Source of the DNA: Vitis vinifera | Lineage: Eukaryota > Streptophyta > Magnoliopsida > Vitales > Vitaceae | Assembly (NCBI RefSeq): GCF_030704535.1 | Contig: NC_081813.1 | Span: 3,620,001-3,684,000 of the forward strand | Direction: 5' to 3' | Length of the DNA stretch: 64,000 nt | Shown here: one piece after another, positions 50,952 through 63,916 of the stretch | Numbering within the stretch: position 1 is the stretch's first letter | Layout: every line of letters begins with the position of its first letter | The notes under the pieces: model-generated | Seen by the model: only the letters and a program-made list of their open reading frames with translations | Told to the model about the DNA's origin: nothing | Database searches by the model: none | Translations under genes and position numbers: made by a program

Positions 50952-53390
50952 ATGAGTTCAGGTACCCTCTTATGGGGTTTGATTTTGTATTTCCAATGAT
51001 TACTATGATCATGGTGTTTCGCCTTCTAGTTTGATCAAAATGCAAAAAGCCTTAATTTTTGCTTTTCTAATTCTCTGTTTGGTTGCCCAGAAAACGGAGG
51101 CGAAAGAAAATCTGAGACCCATAATTTTTTTTGGGTTTAAAAGAAAAAACCGAAATAATCAATAAAAGGAATTCCCTTTTAACTGTTCTGGGTTTTCTTC
51201 ACTGCTTAATTTTTTTTTTCCTTATTTTTTAGCAACCCAAGGGAGTAGTATGATGCACAATGGATGATTTTCTGGATTTTTGTTAATATGAAGAGAAATT
51301 TTTTATGAAGGTTCTGTTGAATTGGTATGGAAATACAAGGCTTGTTTCCGTTAGTAAGAATTTAGGGTCTTCGAAACCAAACCCATTTCTAATAATTAGG
51401 GTTAACTTAAAAACCACCTGCATTTTGTTCTGGAGTCCATGATACATGTTTACGTTTTTATATTAGATTGTTCTCTTTGTTGGGTGGTTTGATTCATGAA
51501 CCAGATCAGACTGTAGAAATCATTACTGTCAACTTTTCTTACTTATCAAATCTGTCTATTGAAAAGAAATAAAAATGCAGTCAAGGATTATTTCATTCTT
51601 TTTTTCATTTTATTAGAAAGTTTTTGATTTTGGCAGGTGGTGCATTTGGTGGAGCCAGGGGTGCAAGGCCAGTGCCACCGGAAAAAGGAATATTCCCTTT
51701 GGATCGCATGCATGAATGCGACCTGGTAGAATTTCCCTCATGTTTTCACTAGAAATGAGTTTTTACTTATATTTATGTTCATATGTTTTTTATGCCCTTA
51801 TATTAAGCATAACAAGTTCTTGAACATTGTGTGGTTTCAACTTAAATTTCGGGTGTCTTTTGTTTCTTTGGCTATTTTTCCTTCATTTCATAGTTGCTGT
51901 TGCTGTATTGATGTGTTTCAGGAGAAGATAGAATATATCAGCTGTCTCAAATCCTCTGGTAATAATTCTGAAAAATGTAGGCACCTCTCAAAAAAGTACC
52001 TCCAATGTCGTATGGATAAGTAAGTGGATTTTTGTTTTGCTTTTCTCTTTATTGAGTTCGGAGATAAGTTCCATTTGTTTGGAGAAAATGGAGTAGTTGA
52101 AAGGGTGAACCTGTGAATGGGATAAGTGAGGATCATTTTTATTTTTAAGGTGAACTTTGTCATGACTCTACTTGGATGGTTAAAGCTCCATTGACATATG
52201 AATGTGGCCTTTCCATAACAAAACCTTGGTTCAAATGTGAAATTAGAAGGCAAACTCTTTGCCTTTCAAGGTTAAGCTGAATCAGCTTAATTTTAATTTA
52301 GAGCTGTCTCAGGGTATTAATTTCTGAAAGCAGTGTAGTGACTCTGTGCAGGTCTTAATTTACTCAACCAAGATGTTATTTGATCTCCTAATTGCATTTG
52401 GCACTATAAGTAGATTGTCATTTTTTGAAGGGTTCAATAACTAGAACTAAGTTGTCATTGATGAAGTTGCATATTGATTCTTTTTCTCTTTTTCTGTAGA
52501 AGGAGCTTTTCTTTTTTTGCAGCACCTTCAGAAAAATTGCTTATTTAGCGATTTTGTAGTTAATTTGAAGGAAAATAAATCCTCATATTTCAGTCTAAAG
52601 GATTTTACTTCTTCCAAAAGCTAGCCAATGGGATGCCATTTTGTCCTTTTCTCTTTTCTCCTTTTTTGAGTCAACAGTAGTGTTATTGGAGTGAAAACAT
52701 GTCTAATTGCTAAAATTTTTAACACCAAAATTTGGATAAGGAGTTCCATATGGATTTTAAAGAAACCCTATTGAGCGGAATATTGGAACTGTTGCTGAGG
52801 GAGATTTGCTCATACCTTGTCCCATCTGAGTTTGATACAACTTTCTCTCTAATTGACAAATATAAAAAATGTGTATGTTACAAACTTAGGGTGATAATTT
52901 TTCTCTCCACTGATTCTTTATCCTCTAAGATTGAGATGTTAGTTCATGCCAATCTTCCCAACTTAGGGTGTGTCTGTAAATATGTCCAAGGAAGAATAAC
53001 TTGGATAACCATTAAAGCATATTCTTCCTAGTGTAATACTGCTTTTATATGTGGAGGATTGAATATAATGGTGAAAATAAACATAAAGTAGCTTGTTGGT
53101 GAAACTCACTACTCTCTCTGTCTCTCTCTCTCTCTCCCTCCCTCTCTCTGAACACCACCGCAGCCTCCTAGCTTCCCAGTTCAAAAAATATAAAAAAGAA
53201 TAGAAAAACAAAAACATTTCTCCTGACTAGAGTGGTTCTTATCTGAAATGCTGTCAGACTAAATAATAATCTTTTGATGGGATCTTGCAGGAACTTGATG
53301 GCAAAACAAGACTTGTCAGAACTTGGATTCAGAAAGGAAGCTGACACCGTATCTTCTGAAGGGAAAAATGATCTGAGGATTGATTCTTGA
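50952..53390 (+). CDS. COX19: COX19-like twin-CX9C protein (cytochrome c oxidase assembly)
   Basis: Four exons: 50952-50961, 51637-51725, 51922-52019, 53291-53390. The product is 98 aa. The first coding exon is only 10 nt (MSS plus one base). The N-terminus is Gly-rich (GGAFGGARGARPVPPEKG), then FPLDRMHEC and two CX9C motifs, C-x9-C before LKSSGNN and C-x9-C in the KCRHLSKKYLQC block, followed by NLMAKQDLSELGF. In the family these cysteines form two disulfides in a helical hairpin after Mia40-dependent import, and COX19 acts in the mitochondrial intermembrane space in copper delivery to cytochrome c oxidase. The length agrees with plant COX19. All four cysteines are present and splice borders are canonical; the last intron is long (about 1.27 kb). 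Confidence 0.92.
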
Positions 53391-54218
53391 AGCCCATCAC
53401 CATTTGTTTTGAGAGCATGACAGTAGTTTTGCAAAGTGGAAGACCATTTCCCTAATTTTGATTAGTTGTTTATTTTTTGTTCTTTTGATACAAAACCATG
53501 TAAATGACCTAAGAAATCTGAGGATTACAAGCTTTTTACTGCGACAGCTATGCTCAAATTTAGGCTAGAAACTACTAGGGTAACCCTTTACTATTTTCTT
53601 GAATTTTCCCTGAATTTTGTTGGATCCAGCAACATTTTTGGAAATTGTTATAAATATGCAAATAAAGGATGCACTGAAGCCCATACTCTGGGTTTTAAAT
53701 GGAAGTGAACTCTTTATTCTTTTATTTCTGGAGGATGATATTGTCTGGGATTGTTTGCATTATAGGTTGGATACTGAGGAAGCTCTTACTATTTTACTTT
53801 TGCGCCAATTCTGCTAGCATTGATGGGGATGAAGTATGGAGCAGACTGAAAAAGGGTCTTGTTTTGGGAAACCATTGTGTTTTGAAGCTCGATATGTCAT
53901 TCTTGATAATAGCCTACTTTCATGGAATTCTTTAAAAAACAGTTTTTCTTCTGGTTTTAGGACAGAAGAGACATATGAGATAGTGTGGGAGATTTGGGTT
54001 TGAGCACCTATACACAATAAACTTCCCTTCCAATAAACAAATGACAGTTCGTATACTTCAAAAAATTTTGGGCTGGCGGGAGACAAACCCAAGAAAAGAG
54101 ACAAATATTTTAGTAATTTCTTTATTATTTTCCAACCATTTCTCTGTGGTCGCCCAACCTCTCCATTTGTTTCTGCGCTTGGTCCTTTCCTTCTCTCTCT
54201 CTCTCTCTCTCTGGTTCC
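53391..54218. other. Spacer between COX19 and LETM1-like gene
   Basis: About 0.83 kb containing the COX19 3' UTR and the promoter and leader of the next gene. A CT-rich tract with (TC)n at 54191-54212 lies directly upstream of the downstream ATG. No further gene is supported. Confidence 0.4.
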
Positions 54219-57200
54219 ATGGCTTTCCTTCTCTCTCTGCAACTCCCCCATTCATACTCGTAATCTCTCTCTCTCTCTGAGAATCTCACTCACTCTTTAT
54301 ATATATATAATGAAAGTTAATGAATAAGTTCACTTTTCAACTTCTATACCAGTAAATGTATGTCTCAATTGATTATCAGCCTTTTATATTTGTAATATTT
54401 AGTCTGTTGTGTATCATCCATCTGTTGAATTTTGAGTTAAAAACTGCTCTCAGAACTTTGTTTTTCCAACTGGGTGTAGTGTTCATGAACTTTCCCAAGT
54501 TTTTGAGATTGCCATAGAGTTTTGAAATTCTGGGGAAAATTTTAATGTAGCTAGCATTGAAGTAATTAGGCTTGTTCATTTTATTACTTATTTAATTTTT
54601 TGGAGAGAGGGAAAAATCATAGGCAGTATGTTGAGATCTCCATTACTTACCTAGTGTATATTTCTTGAAGTTAATTGGTGTACAAAATTTTCATGACTTG
54701 CTGATGGTGATTCAGTTGGAACTTCTCAACATCTTGGTTTGGTGTTCCATATCTATATGTAAATCAACTACCCAGAAAGGTAGGAAGGTTGCAAAGATGT
54801 TTTTATATCCAAACATTTGGTCTTGGACTTGGAAAAAAAAACGAAGCTTCCATGTATTTTGTGTTAATTGTAGCATTACATTGCCTTCTGAATTCCAGGA
54901 CTAAAAGATTCATGAATTTTTTTTTTTTGTGCCCCAGAAACTTTGAATCAGAGGACAGAAGAACAGTAAGGAGCAATGCACCTTATTCTTCAAAGTTCAA
55001 TGGCAAGAAGAACAGAATTTTGTTTACATATTCCACTTATTCATCAAGGTGGTTTTCTTCTGGGGTGCCATCATCCATGGTTTCTTCAGCTTATTCTGAT
55101 CAAACCAATAATAAGAACGTGCCTCCTCCGGTTAAAGCTATCAGTACCAAAATGGAATTCAATCGGGTGAATTGTCTTGTGTGGGTATTGCATGAGTCTG
55201 CTAGGAGCTTTTCCCACACGGTTGAATCTTTTGAATTGGCAAGATGCGGTCCAGAGCTAGCAATGGCTTGGGTGGGAGTTGATGTGCATGCCTGGCATAA
55301 GCGCATTGCCCATCAGGTATGCACTTACACAAAAACCATTAGCACTAAGTGATTAGGGTTCTTCCTCCATAAACTGATACAGAGTATTATGCTTGTACTT
55401 TTATGACTTTCTTGTTGGCAAGATAAATTTAAATAAGAATTATACCATTGTGGTAGGACAGGTAGCAGTGTATGCTTTGTTAAGAACTGCAATTGAACTG
55501 GAATTCTTCCTTTCTCATGGACGCTGCAACAATCCTTCTCTAGTTCGTGAGATGTAAGTTCTAAAATCGTCTTTTAGAAGTCTAATGTTAATGGATTTGC
55601 TTTAGTCCTGGAAGTAGTAGTTGGTTAACTAGTGAAACTTGCACATGCTATGCCTGAAAACATCTTTTTGAAGTTTTGTTTGAACTTCCATACATGTTGA
55701 TATTCCATCACTTGTGGCTCAGTTTTGATGTCTCTTCCTCACTTCAAAGGCAAACGGTGATTGCAACCTTGTATGCTAGGACTAAAATTTTGTTCCTTCA
55801 TTTCATTCAGCTTGTCCCCAATAATAAACTCGATCGAGCAGAACATAGAAAGCCAGCTGAAGGCAAGGCACCCAAAATTGGTTGAATGGTTTAGAATGGT
55901 GGAACTGCCACGTATAGCGGGATTTTTCATTCCATTGTTGAAGAAGTGGTCTATGGAATATGCTGGAAGGTTAGCTCACAGAATTCTCAGCTTTTAGTAT
56001 AACATTGTTGAATCTTGGACAAATTCCCACTGCTTTTCCAGGTTTATTTTTTCACCTAGTACCTTGAATTGGGAAAATAGTATAAAACACAATAATTTTC
56101 AGTGGTGTTGCAGGGATTATTCTGGCTATAAGCTGCTGTGTGGCAGTAGGAAAATTGGGTTCTGGCCATATTTCCTGCCCCTTGTTTATATCGTCTATTG
56201 AGGACGCATTAATAGAGCTCATGAATTTGTCACATAGTCTTGTTTCAGTGGATAAATTGCACCAGTTAGCCACTGAGGCAGGTTTTGAACAGGAGTTCCT
56301 GTATAATTTTGGTACAAAGATTCTGCCTAGCCAGAAAAGTGAAGATGTAGAATTTTGGATTGGTTTGGCTCAGAAAAAACTCGCTAAAGCAATTCGCAGA
56401 GAAAGTGTATTTTCAGGCCTTCAGACTTTTCAAGACAAGGTCAGTTCAGTGATTCATGTAATAACCTCCTGGCCTTTGTCATGGACACTCTTGGACAATC
56501 CCTAGATAATTTCATTTTCAATTTACTGAACCATAAGAGTTTGTTCTAAAGGATTCCATCAAAGCTAAGTGTTCAAGTTCTACAGAAGCAAACATATAGT
56601 TATCATCCCAAATGTCGATCCCTCATTCGGAATTGTGAATATTTGAATGCTAAGGGAAGTATTTCTCATGTTCTAAGCCCTGGTCTTACCTTTCTCTATT
56701 AATGGTTGACAGGTTCAAGAGAGTAATTGTCTGGCTACTCTAGGAATTTTTGCATTTCTGGGAAGAAAAACAAGATTATTTTTGTTAGGAATGGGAATAA
56801 AGGATCTTGATGAGCAGGTTAAGGACTTCCTCAGGTACATCACTCTGCATTTTTTTTTTATAACCCTTTTAAACTTCTCAACTTTATCCTTAGACTCCAG
56901 TAGGTTCAATGCTTTGATTTCAGTTACTTGGAGTGTGGTAGCCTTTTCATTTACCCCAAGTTTTCTTCACTCTCTGTGTATCAACTTTTCATGGAGGTCA
57001 GTTAGTTTCAACACACTTACAATAGGGAAGGTAATATATGAAAATATTCTAATATTCAAACTCTCTTTACAGGTAGTAGCTGATGAAATTGGATGGCTTG
57101 ATTTTTATGCTGCATTTCCTTTGGGATTCAATCAAGAGAGAAGGAGGTCCAAACAGCATGCCATCCAAGCAGAGAAAGAGATTATTTTACATACTGTTTT

Positions 57201-58638
57201 TACGGTTTGCTATGATGTTTTCTCTGGGTTTGCACATTTCAGCAGTTCAACTCAGCAGCCCTTAAATGCAGACTTGTTGGCATTCTTGCTCCGAAGGTAG
57301 TAAGCATAATCTCAATTTTAAATTTTCTTTCCTGGAGTTGCCATGATTGTTGATTTATTTTACTTTTTATATTTTTTTCAGTCAAAGCCTGCTTACTAGT
57401 TGTCTGGAAGACTACTGGGCTGCCTATGATAGATCAGGGTATGATAATGCCGATTTCTCAAGCAGTCAGCTGCAGAAGATTGCAGAAAGAAATGCCCTTG
57501 ACCAAACACAATCCAGTGGAACTAAAGACACTACAAGTTCATCAGTAACCTTGGATGCACAACAGAAGGTGACTGACTTAATGGCAAGGAGAAATCCAGA
57601 AAAAATACCTCAGTCTGGGAATAAACTGAGCAAGGTATGAGTCCTCAGTGGATAGATGGACCCAACAACAACTGTGAAACACCATTCTGAAATTATTCTT
57701 TGTAAATAAGTGACTGCACTACACAATTTTAGGCAACAATTACAATAATTTGCTGCTGGCAGGCTAGCTGCAAAGTGGGGACAGAGACAAGAACCCTGGT
57801 GGAGGCAGGAAGGACAGCTGAATCAGAGGCTCTGCATCAAAATTTACTCAGGAAATCCAGCATGAAGTTGATATCTACAAGCTCTGTAAGTCCAATGATC
57901 ATCTGACTCGATGATTAGTAAAAAAAAACCATCTCAAAGTTCAGATGCTAATGCTTCAAATTGAACTGTGTTTAAGGATATATGGATGGGCACTCAGCTG
58001 CTCTTCATAGACATCATGGCTTCTCTGGAGCTTCTACTAAAGCAAATGCGTGGCCGCAGGGTTACAGAAAGGGAAAGAAAGAAGCTAAAACAAACACTAG
58101 CTGATATTGCTTCACTTATCCCAGTTACAATTCTAATGCTACTCCCTGTAATCACCTACTCATCAACTCTTTATTCTCCAATTTTTTATCTTTCATCATT
58201 GGCTGAAGTAGCAGTTGGCTTTCTCTTTTCATATCCATGTTTGTGACTTTTGATCAGACAAAATGAATTATAATTGCCATAGAAGACAATTTATCTGGGC
58301 TTGCATCAACTGTCAAAATAATTATAAGAGAGGTGCTTTAAAATCCTTTTATCTTTTTCTGTGATCCAGGTATCTGTTGTAGGGCATGCGGCCATCTTAG
58401 CAGCTATAAAGAAGTACATGCCATCCTTGGTAATTCTTGTCACCCTTTCCCTCACATTTATGGTCTTATCCTTTCTTTCTGCTTATCCTGTTTCATTGAT
58501 GATACCGGATATTAGATCCCATCTCCATATTCCTCCGAGCGACTGGATGTTGTAAAACAACTGAAAAGAAGCAAGAAGATGGAAGTTCAGACACTGAGCA
58601 ACCAAGAGGATGCATCCTCTGCTATCTCTCAAAAATAA
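54219..58638 (+). CDS. LETM1-like protein (plant-specific, probably organellar)
   Basis: Thirteen exons: 54219-54259, 54938-55316, 55462-55553, 55811-55969, 56103-56439, 56713-56834, 56924-56996, 57073-57296, 57382-57634, 57763-57885, 57977-58147, 58370-58429, 58516-58638. All borders are GT-AG and the phases sum to 718 aa. Exon 1 is 41 nt (MAFLLSLQLPHSY…), chosen because its phase-2 donor (CTC|GTAATC) fits the exon-2 acceptor; it is the least certain part. Recognisable parts: ESQLKARHPKLVEWFR, a hydrophobic span near 224-243, and a C-terminal LETM1-like stretch at about 602-700 (LLKQMRGRRVTERERKKL, then SLIPVTILMLLPV and VVGHAAILAAIKKY). LETM1 proteins act in mitochondrial ion exchange and membrane homeostasis. 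Plant members of this longer class are poorly characterised and often predicted plastidial. The Ser/aromatic-rich N-terminus could be a transit peptide. Confidence 0.88.
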
Positions 58639-59676
58639 ATGGTTGATGCTAACGTGTTGTCCATTGATCACTTGAACATGACATGTATACATTTCTATGA
58701 ACATGTGGATGCTTACATATATTCATTGGTGATGATCAAATTCGTAGTGTCAAGACAAATAATTCTATTATTCTAAAGTAGATTTTGCTTAAACAAATAA
58801 CTTTAGGTATTGTTCACTAGGATGACGAATATATTTGGTAATTAAGAAAGAATATCGTGTGAATCGAGATGGCGATGATAAAAAAGGGAGACGGTGAAAA
58901 ATCATATATGAGATTTGAAACAAAATATATTAATGAAAAAACACTAAGATTTCAAATTCATTAGAAATCAATTTCGATATTAAAAAAGTTAATAAGATGT
59001 ATAATTTATCAAGTTAGGTTGAACCGTTGAAGACCTTAAAATGTCATCTAAATTGATATTTAATTTAACTTTAAATTTAAATCCATTAAAATCTCAAATT
59101 ATGAATCTTAATTGCTTCGATCAATTATTCACAATTAAGCTCAATTTATCTTTAATTACCTTCTAATAGATCTTATAATGACTCTTTATGATTTCATCTT
59201 ATCAATATTAAATATTTGGCAAATTGATTAAGATTATTATATTCTTTATTAAAGGAAATTAAAAGATATTATTTTTCTCAAGTTAATCAATTTATTCAAG
59301 ACTACCTTTCAATCTTAGTTTCAAGCTATTAATTCATCATGTATCTTGACTCTAAATCCTTCCTCCTTTGATAAAAATAAAATCTAGTCACTCATGTTTG
59401 AGAGATTTATTACAAAAAAAATTTATTAATAAAAAGAAAATGTCAAAAAAATTTATTACAAAACTTCATTTTTAAAAGATATAAAAATGGTCAAAAGATT
59501 CAAAAAAAAAAAACTAAAAGATAAAAAAACTAAAATGAAAGTTTCTTATAAGCCATTTGATCTGTTAGCAAGTATATGTGAAATTTCCATGATCATATGC
59601 AATGATGAAAATATTAGTTTTTACTAAAATATACAAAATAAATATCACTAAGATGAGATTAAATTGATAATAATAC

Positions 59677-59714
<38 letters not shown>

Positions 59715-61267
59715 TTTGTGACTTTAAGTAATAATTTTGTCTTAAAAATATATTTAAAATAATTAATTTGAATATGCTTAAGAATATATATCCACATAGC
59801 AAGGGAGATTTGCCTTCAAGTTCTAATCTCTTCCAAATTTGTAGTTTGGACTCCTTTGGCATGATAATAAGAAATTGCAATTTCTTCTCTTTTAAGCATT
59901 TTTCAATCTTCACCCAAGCTATCTCTTCTCTATCTAACAATTTTCAATCTTCTTACTAGACAAATAGACTTCAAATCATGAGAACTTAATGCCTTAATAT
60001 TTGTAAACACGTTTATTAATTTTTAGCATATAATTTGGAATTCAAGAAATAATCCAATTACCACTAAAAAGTACAAACTAAAACTAGTTCAAAATTAATA
60101 TTATTTCTTCTCTATACTCCATTATATTTGTTATAAAATTTTAAACTAAACGAATGAACTTCAAATAATGCATTAGATCTATTAATGAGTAAATTTTTAA
60201 AAATACTTTGGAACTAAAAAATATGCCCAATAAATACCAAAAAGTGAAAGACCAAAACTAATTTAGAATGAGTCACAACTTTATTAGTGCATGTAATTAT
60301 ACTTTTATGAATTTTTTCGTTAAAAGCAAATAAATTCAAAGTGAAGTGAGATTTAATGTTTTAATTTTTTTTAAATAAATCTATTAATTTTTAAAAATAA
60401 TATGAAATATGAAAAATTTATCCAATTAATTACATATTGAATCAAAATTAGTTTAAAATACTGTGTATGAGCACTAAATATTTATATACAACGAAAATTT
60501 TCACTTATGTATAAAAAAGGTTATTGTCAGTTTTGATTTTTCTATTGAAATCTTTATATTTAGTTTGGATCATGAAAATACATAAGCAAAGGGGAAAACA
60601 CATCATTCATGCAACTTACAAGTCACTGAGTTCAAAAGAAAGGATAAGAATTGAAAATGGAGCTTCAATGATGAAAGCAAACAGTAGGGGCACTAACATG
60701 GAAAAGATGAAAAAGAAGAAAAAGTGGTGGAACCCAACATAAAGTAAACATCTCCTTTACAGGCTGTTGGCCACAATTTATTGCCTGCTAAAATGTCTTG
60801 CATAATCCATGAAATTAATGTTCGTCTAGTCTCCACAATTATAGCTGCAAAAAATTTTTTTCTGGGTGCCAAAAATCTCTCTTAACAGTTGATGTTCAGG
60901 TATCCAGAAAATTAATCATAATTACCAAAAGGAGCAGAGCATGACTGGTCGAATCTTTTCGGGCTAAGAATGAAAAAAGAAGAAGAAAGCAGCATATGTG
61001 GGACAGGAGAACCAACACTCCCATCTATCTCTTTGGATTCCCATTACAAATTGTCTACCACAATGACCCACCAACGCGTCTTGCATAATCTACCCACGAA
61101 AAAGTTTTGATGTGGGAATCTTTTTTCTTTCTTTTTTTCTTTTCTTTTTTGGTGGGCTGTTAAGCAACTGTTATTCATCAGATCCATTACGGCAACTCAC
61201 CCATCTCCTCTTTTGAGTTCTTCAGTTGTCTTTCAAACTCATCTTTTTCCTGTCATCCCCTGAAGCA
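58639..61267. other. Intergenic region upstream of the resistance gene
   Basis: About 2.6 kb, AT-rich, with a (TA)n microsatellite at 59681-59709 and no supportable gene. The ORF at 60524-60742 is Lys-rich low complexity. A pyrimidine-rich tract at 61110-61150 lies in the probable promoter or leader of the CC-NBS-LRR gene; no clear TATA box was assigned. Confidence 0.4.
59681..59709. repeat. (TA)n microsatellite
   Basis: About 14 consecutive TA units; a probable length polymorphism. Confidence 0.85.
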
Positions 61268-63916
61268 ATGGATTGTGTGAGCCCAATCCTGGACGTCGCC
61301 ACCTGCTTGTGGGATTGCACCGCCAAGAGAGCAGTTTATATTCGTAAGCTTGAAGAAAATCTCAAGTCTTTGGAGAGCTCAACGGAGGAACTGCGCAACT
61401 TAAGTGAGGATGTGATGGGAAGAGTCGAGCGTGAGGAGCAACTACAGAGTAGGCGTACGCATGAAGTGGATGGTTGGCTCCGCGCTGTACAGGCCATGGA
61501 AGCTGAAGTGGAAGAAATATTGCAAAATGGGGATCAAGAAATCCAACAGAAATGTCTCGGAACCTGTCCTAAGAATTGCAGGTCAAGCTACAAGCTGGGG
61601 AAGATTGTGAGAAGAAAGATCGATGCTGTGACTGAATTAAAGGGCAAAGGGCATTTTGATTTTGTGGCTCATAGTTTGCCTTGTGCTCCGGTGGATGAGA
61701 GACCGATGGGGAAAACTATGGGCTTAGACTTGATGTTCGAGAAGGTTCGGAGATGCCTGGAAGATGAGCAAGTAAGAAGTATTGGGTTGTATGGAATTGG
61801 GGGTGTTGGAAAAACGACCCTCTTGCAGAAAATCAATAATGAGTATTTTGGTAAAAGAAACGATTTTGATGTTGTGATGTGGATAGTGGTGTCGAAACCA
61901 ATCAACATAGGAAATATTCAAGACGTGATCCTAAATAAATTAACGGCCCCAGATGACAAATGGAAGAATCGAAGCAAGGAAGAGAAGGCTGCAGAAATAT
62001 GCAAGTTGTTGAAATCCAAAAACTTTGTGATATTGCTTGATGATATGTGGGACCGACTCAATCTCTTGGAGGTGGGGATCCCTGATTTGAGTGATCAAAC
62101 TAAGTCCAAAGTAGTACTCACTACCCGATCTGAACGAGTATGCGATGAAATGGAGGTTCATAAGAGGATGAAGGTAGAGTGTTTGACACGGGATGAAGCG
62201 TTTTCTCTGTTTCGCGACAAGGTTGGTGAGAATATCTTGAATTCACATCCAGATATAAAAAGGCTTGCTAAGATTGTTGTTGAGGAATGCAAAGGATTGC
62301 CGCTTGCCCTCATCGTCATCGGGCGAGCAATGGCTAGCAGGAAAACTCCTCAAGAATGGGAGCAAGCAATACAAGTGTTGAAGAGTTACCCAGCAAAGTT
62401 TTCAGGTATGGGAGATCAAGTATTTCCGATTTTGAAATTCAGTTACGATCACTTGGACAATGACACCACCAAATCATGTTTCCTATATTGTTCGCTATTC
62501 CCTGAAGACCATAAAATTTGGATTGAAGACCTCATAGATCTTTGGATCGGGGAGGGGTTTATGGACAAATTTGTTGATATATATGAAGCACGCAACCAAG
62601 GAGAGGAGATTATTAGAAGCTTAAAACTTGCATGTCTCTTGGAAGGTGGTGTATCGGAACACACTTGTAAGATGCATGATGTGATCCGTGACATGGCTCT
62701 ATGGTTATCATGTGATTATGGGGAAGAGAAACACAAAAGTTTTGTACTAGATCATGGTCAATTGATTGAAGCATATGAAACTGTGAAATGGAAAGAAGCT
62801 CAACGGATTTCACTATGGTATTCTAATATCAATGAAGGACTCTCTCTATCACCCTGTTTCCTCAATCTCCGAACTTTGATTTTGAGAAATAGTAACATGA
62901 AGTCACTTCCAATTGGATTCTTCCAATTCATGCCTGTCATAAGAGTTTTGGATTTGTCGTACAATGCAAATTTAGTGGAGTTACCTCTGGAGATTTGTAG
63001 ATTAGAGAGTTTGGAATTTCTTAATCTAGCAAGGACGGGTATAAAAAAGATGCCTATAGAGCTGAAGAATTTGACAAAACTGAGGTGTTTGATATTAGAC
63101 AATATATGGAAGCTTGAAGTAATTCCACCAAACGTGATATCTTGCCTTTCAAATTTGCAGATGTTTAGGATGCAATTATTAAACATTGAAAAGGATATTA
63201 AGGAATATGAGGAAGTTGGAGAGTTGCAGGAGTTGGAGTGCTTGCAATACCTGAGTTGGATAAGTATCACGTTACGTACAATCCCAGCTGTTCAAAAATA
63301 TCTCACCTCCTTGATGCTGCAGAAGTGCGTACGACATTTAGCGATGGGCAACTGCCCAGGTTTGCAGGTGGTGGAGTTGCCACTTTCAACTTTGCAAAGA
63401 CTCACTGTGCTTGAATTTCAAGGCTGTTATGATTTGGAACGTGTTAAAATAAATATGGGACTGTCTCGAGGTCATATCTCAAACTCAAACTTCCACAACC
63501 TTGTTAAGGTGTTTATTAACGGGTGTCAATTCTTGGACTTGACCTGGCTTATTTATGCTCCAAGCCTTGAGTTGCTGTGCGTTGAAGACAATCCTGCAAT
63601 GGAAGAAATTATAGGGAGTGATGAGTGTGGAGACTCAGAAATTGACCAACAAAATCTCAGCATATTCTCAAGACTTGTGGTGTTATGGTTACGTGGTCTC
63701 CCAAATCTAAAGAGTATCTACAAGCAGGCCTTGCCATTTCCTTCCCTCAAAGAGATCCATGTGGCTGGTTGTCCAAATCTAAGGAAATTGCCATTGAATT
63801 CCAATAGTGCCACCAACACTTTAAAAGAAATTGAGGCGCATCGAAGCTGGTGGGAGGAGTTGGAGAGGGAGGATGACAACCTCAAGCGCACTTTCACTTC
63901 GTATCTTAAAATATGA
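61268..63916 (+). CDS. CC-NBS-LRR disease resistance protein, RPS5-like class
   Basis: Single exon, 882 aa from the ATG at 61268 (MDCVSPILDVATCLWDC), preferred over an in-frame ATG at 61226 because this N-terminus is the family norm. Coiled-coil region about 20-135 with the VDGWL element. NB-ARC: P-loop GIGGVGKTT (176-184), RNBS-A FDVVMWIVVSK, kinase-2 FVILLDDMW (253-261), KVVLTTRS (281-288), GLPLA (CKGLPLAL, 341-348), RNBS-D CFLYCSLFPED (404-414) and MHDV (469-472). LRRs of non-TIR type cover about 500-868 (for example LRTLILRNSNMKSLPIGFF and LEFLNLARTGIKKMP). All ATPase and switch motifs are intact. Family role: an intracellular immune receptor that detects pathogen effectors directly or via guarded host proteins and triggers hypersensitive defence. 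The effector specificity cannot be told from sequence. The gene ends 84 bp from the window edge. Confidence 0.95.
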   Translation: MDCVSPILDVATCLWDCTAKRAVYIRKLEENLKSLESSTEELRNLSEDVMGRVEREEQLQSRRTHEVDGWLRAVQAMEAEVEEILQNGDQEIQQKCLGTCPKNCRSSYKLGKIVRRKIDAVTELKGKGHFDFVAHSLPCAPVDERPMGKTMGLDLMFEKVRRCLEDEQVRSIGLYGIGGVGKTTLLQKINNEYFGKRNDFDVVMWIVVSKPINIGNIQDVILNKLTAPDDKWKNRSKEEKAAEICKLLKSKNFVILLDDMWDRLNLLEVGIPDLSDQTKSKVVLTTRSERVCDEMEVHKRMKVECLTRDEAFSLFRDKVGENILNSHPDIKRLAKIVVEECKGLPLALIVIGRAMASRKTPQEWEQAIQVLKSYPAKFSGMGDQVFPILKFSYDHLDNDTTKSCFLYCSLFPEDHKIWIEDLIDLWIGEGFMDKFVDIYEARNQGEEIIRSLKLACLLEGGVSEHTCKMHDVIRDMALWLSCDYGEEKHKSFVLDHGQLIEAYETVKWKEAQRISLWYSNINEGLSLSPCFLNLRTLILRNSNMKSLPIGFFQFMPVIRVLDLSYNANLVELPLEICRLESLEFLNLARTGIKKMPIELKNLTKLRCLILDNIWKLEVIPPNVISCLSNLQMFRMQLLNIEKDIKEYEEVGELQELECLQYLSWISITLRTIPAVQKYLTSLMLQKCVRHLAMGNCPGLQVVELPLSTLQRLTVLEFQGCYDLERVKINMGLSRGHISNSNFHNLVKVFINGCQFLDLTWLIYAPSLELLCVEDNPAMEEIIGSDECGDSEIDQQNLSIFSRLVVLWLRGLPNLKSIYKQALPFPSLKEIHVAGCPNLRKLPLNSNSATNTLKEIEAHRSWWEELEREDDNLKRTFTSYLKI

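Noticed and set aside
54789-55352. Start of the LETM1-like gene at an in-frame ATG at 54789
   Set aside because: The frame is open by chance through a poly(T) acceptor region (FFFLCP) directly before a good acceptor. The sequence before 54938 looks like intron.
61226-61267. Upstream in-frame ATG of the CC-NBS-LRR gene
   Set aside because: The 14 extra residues are not like the family N-terminus, while MDCVSPILDV at 61268 is.
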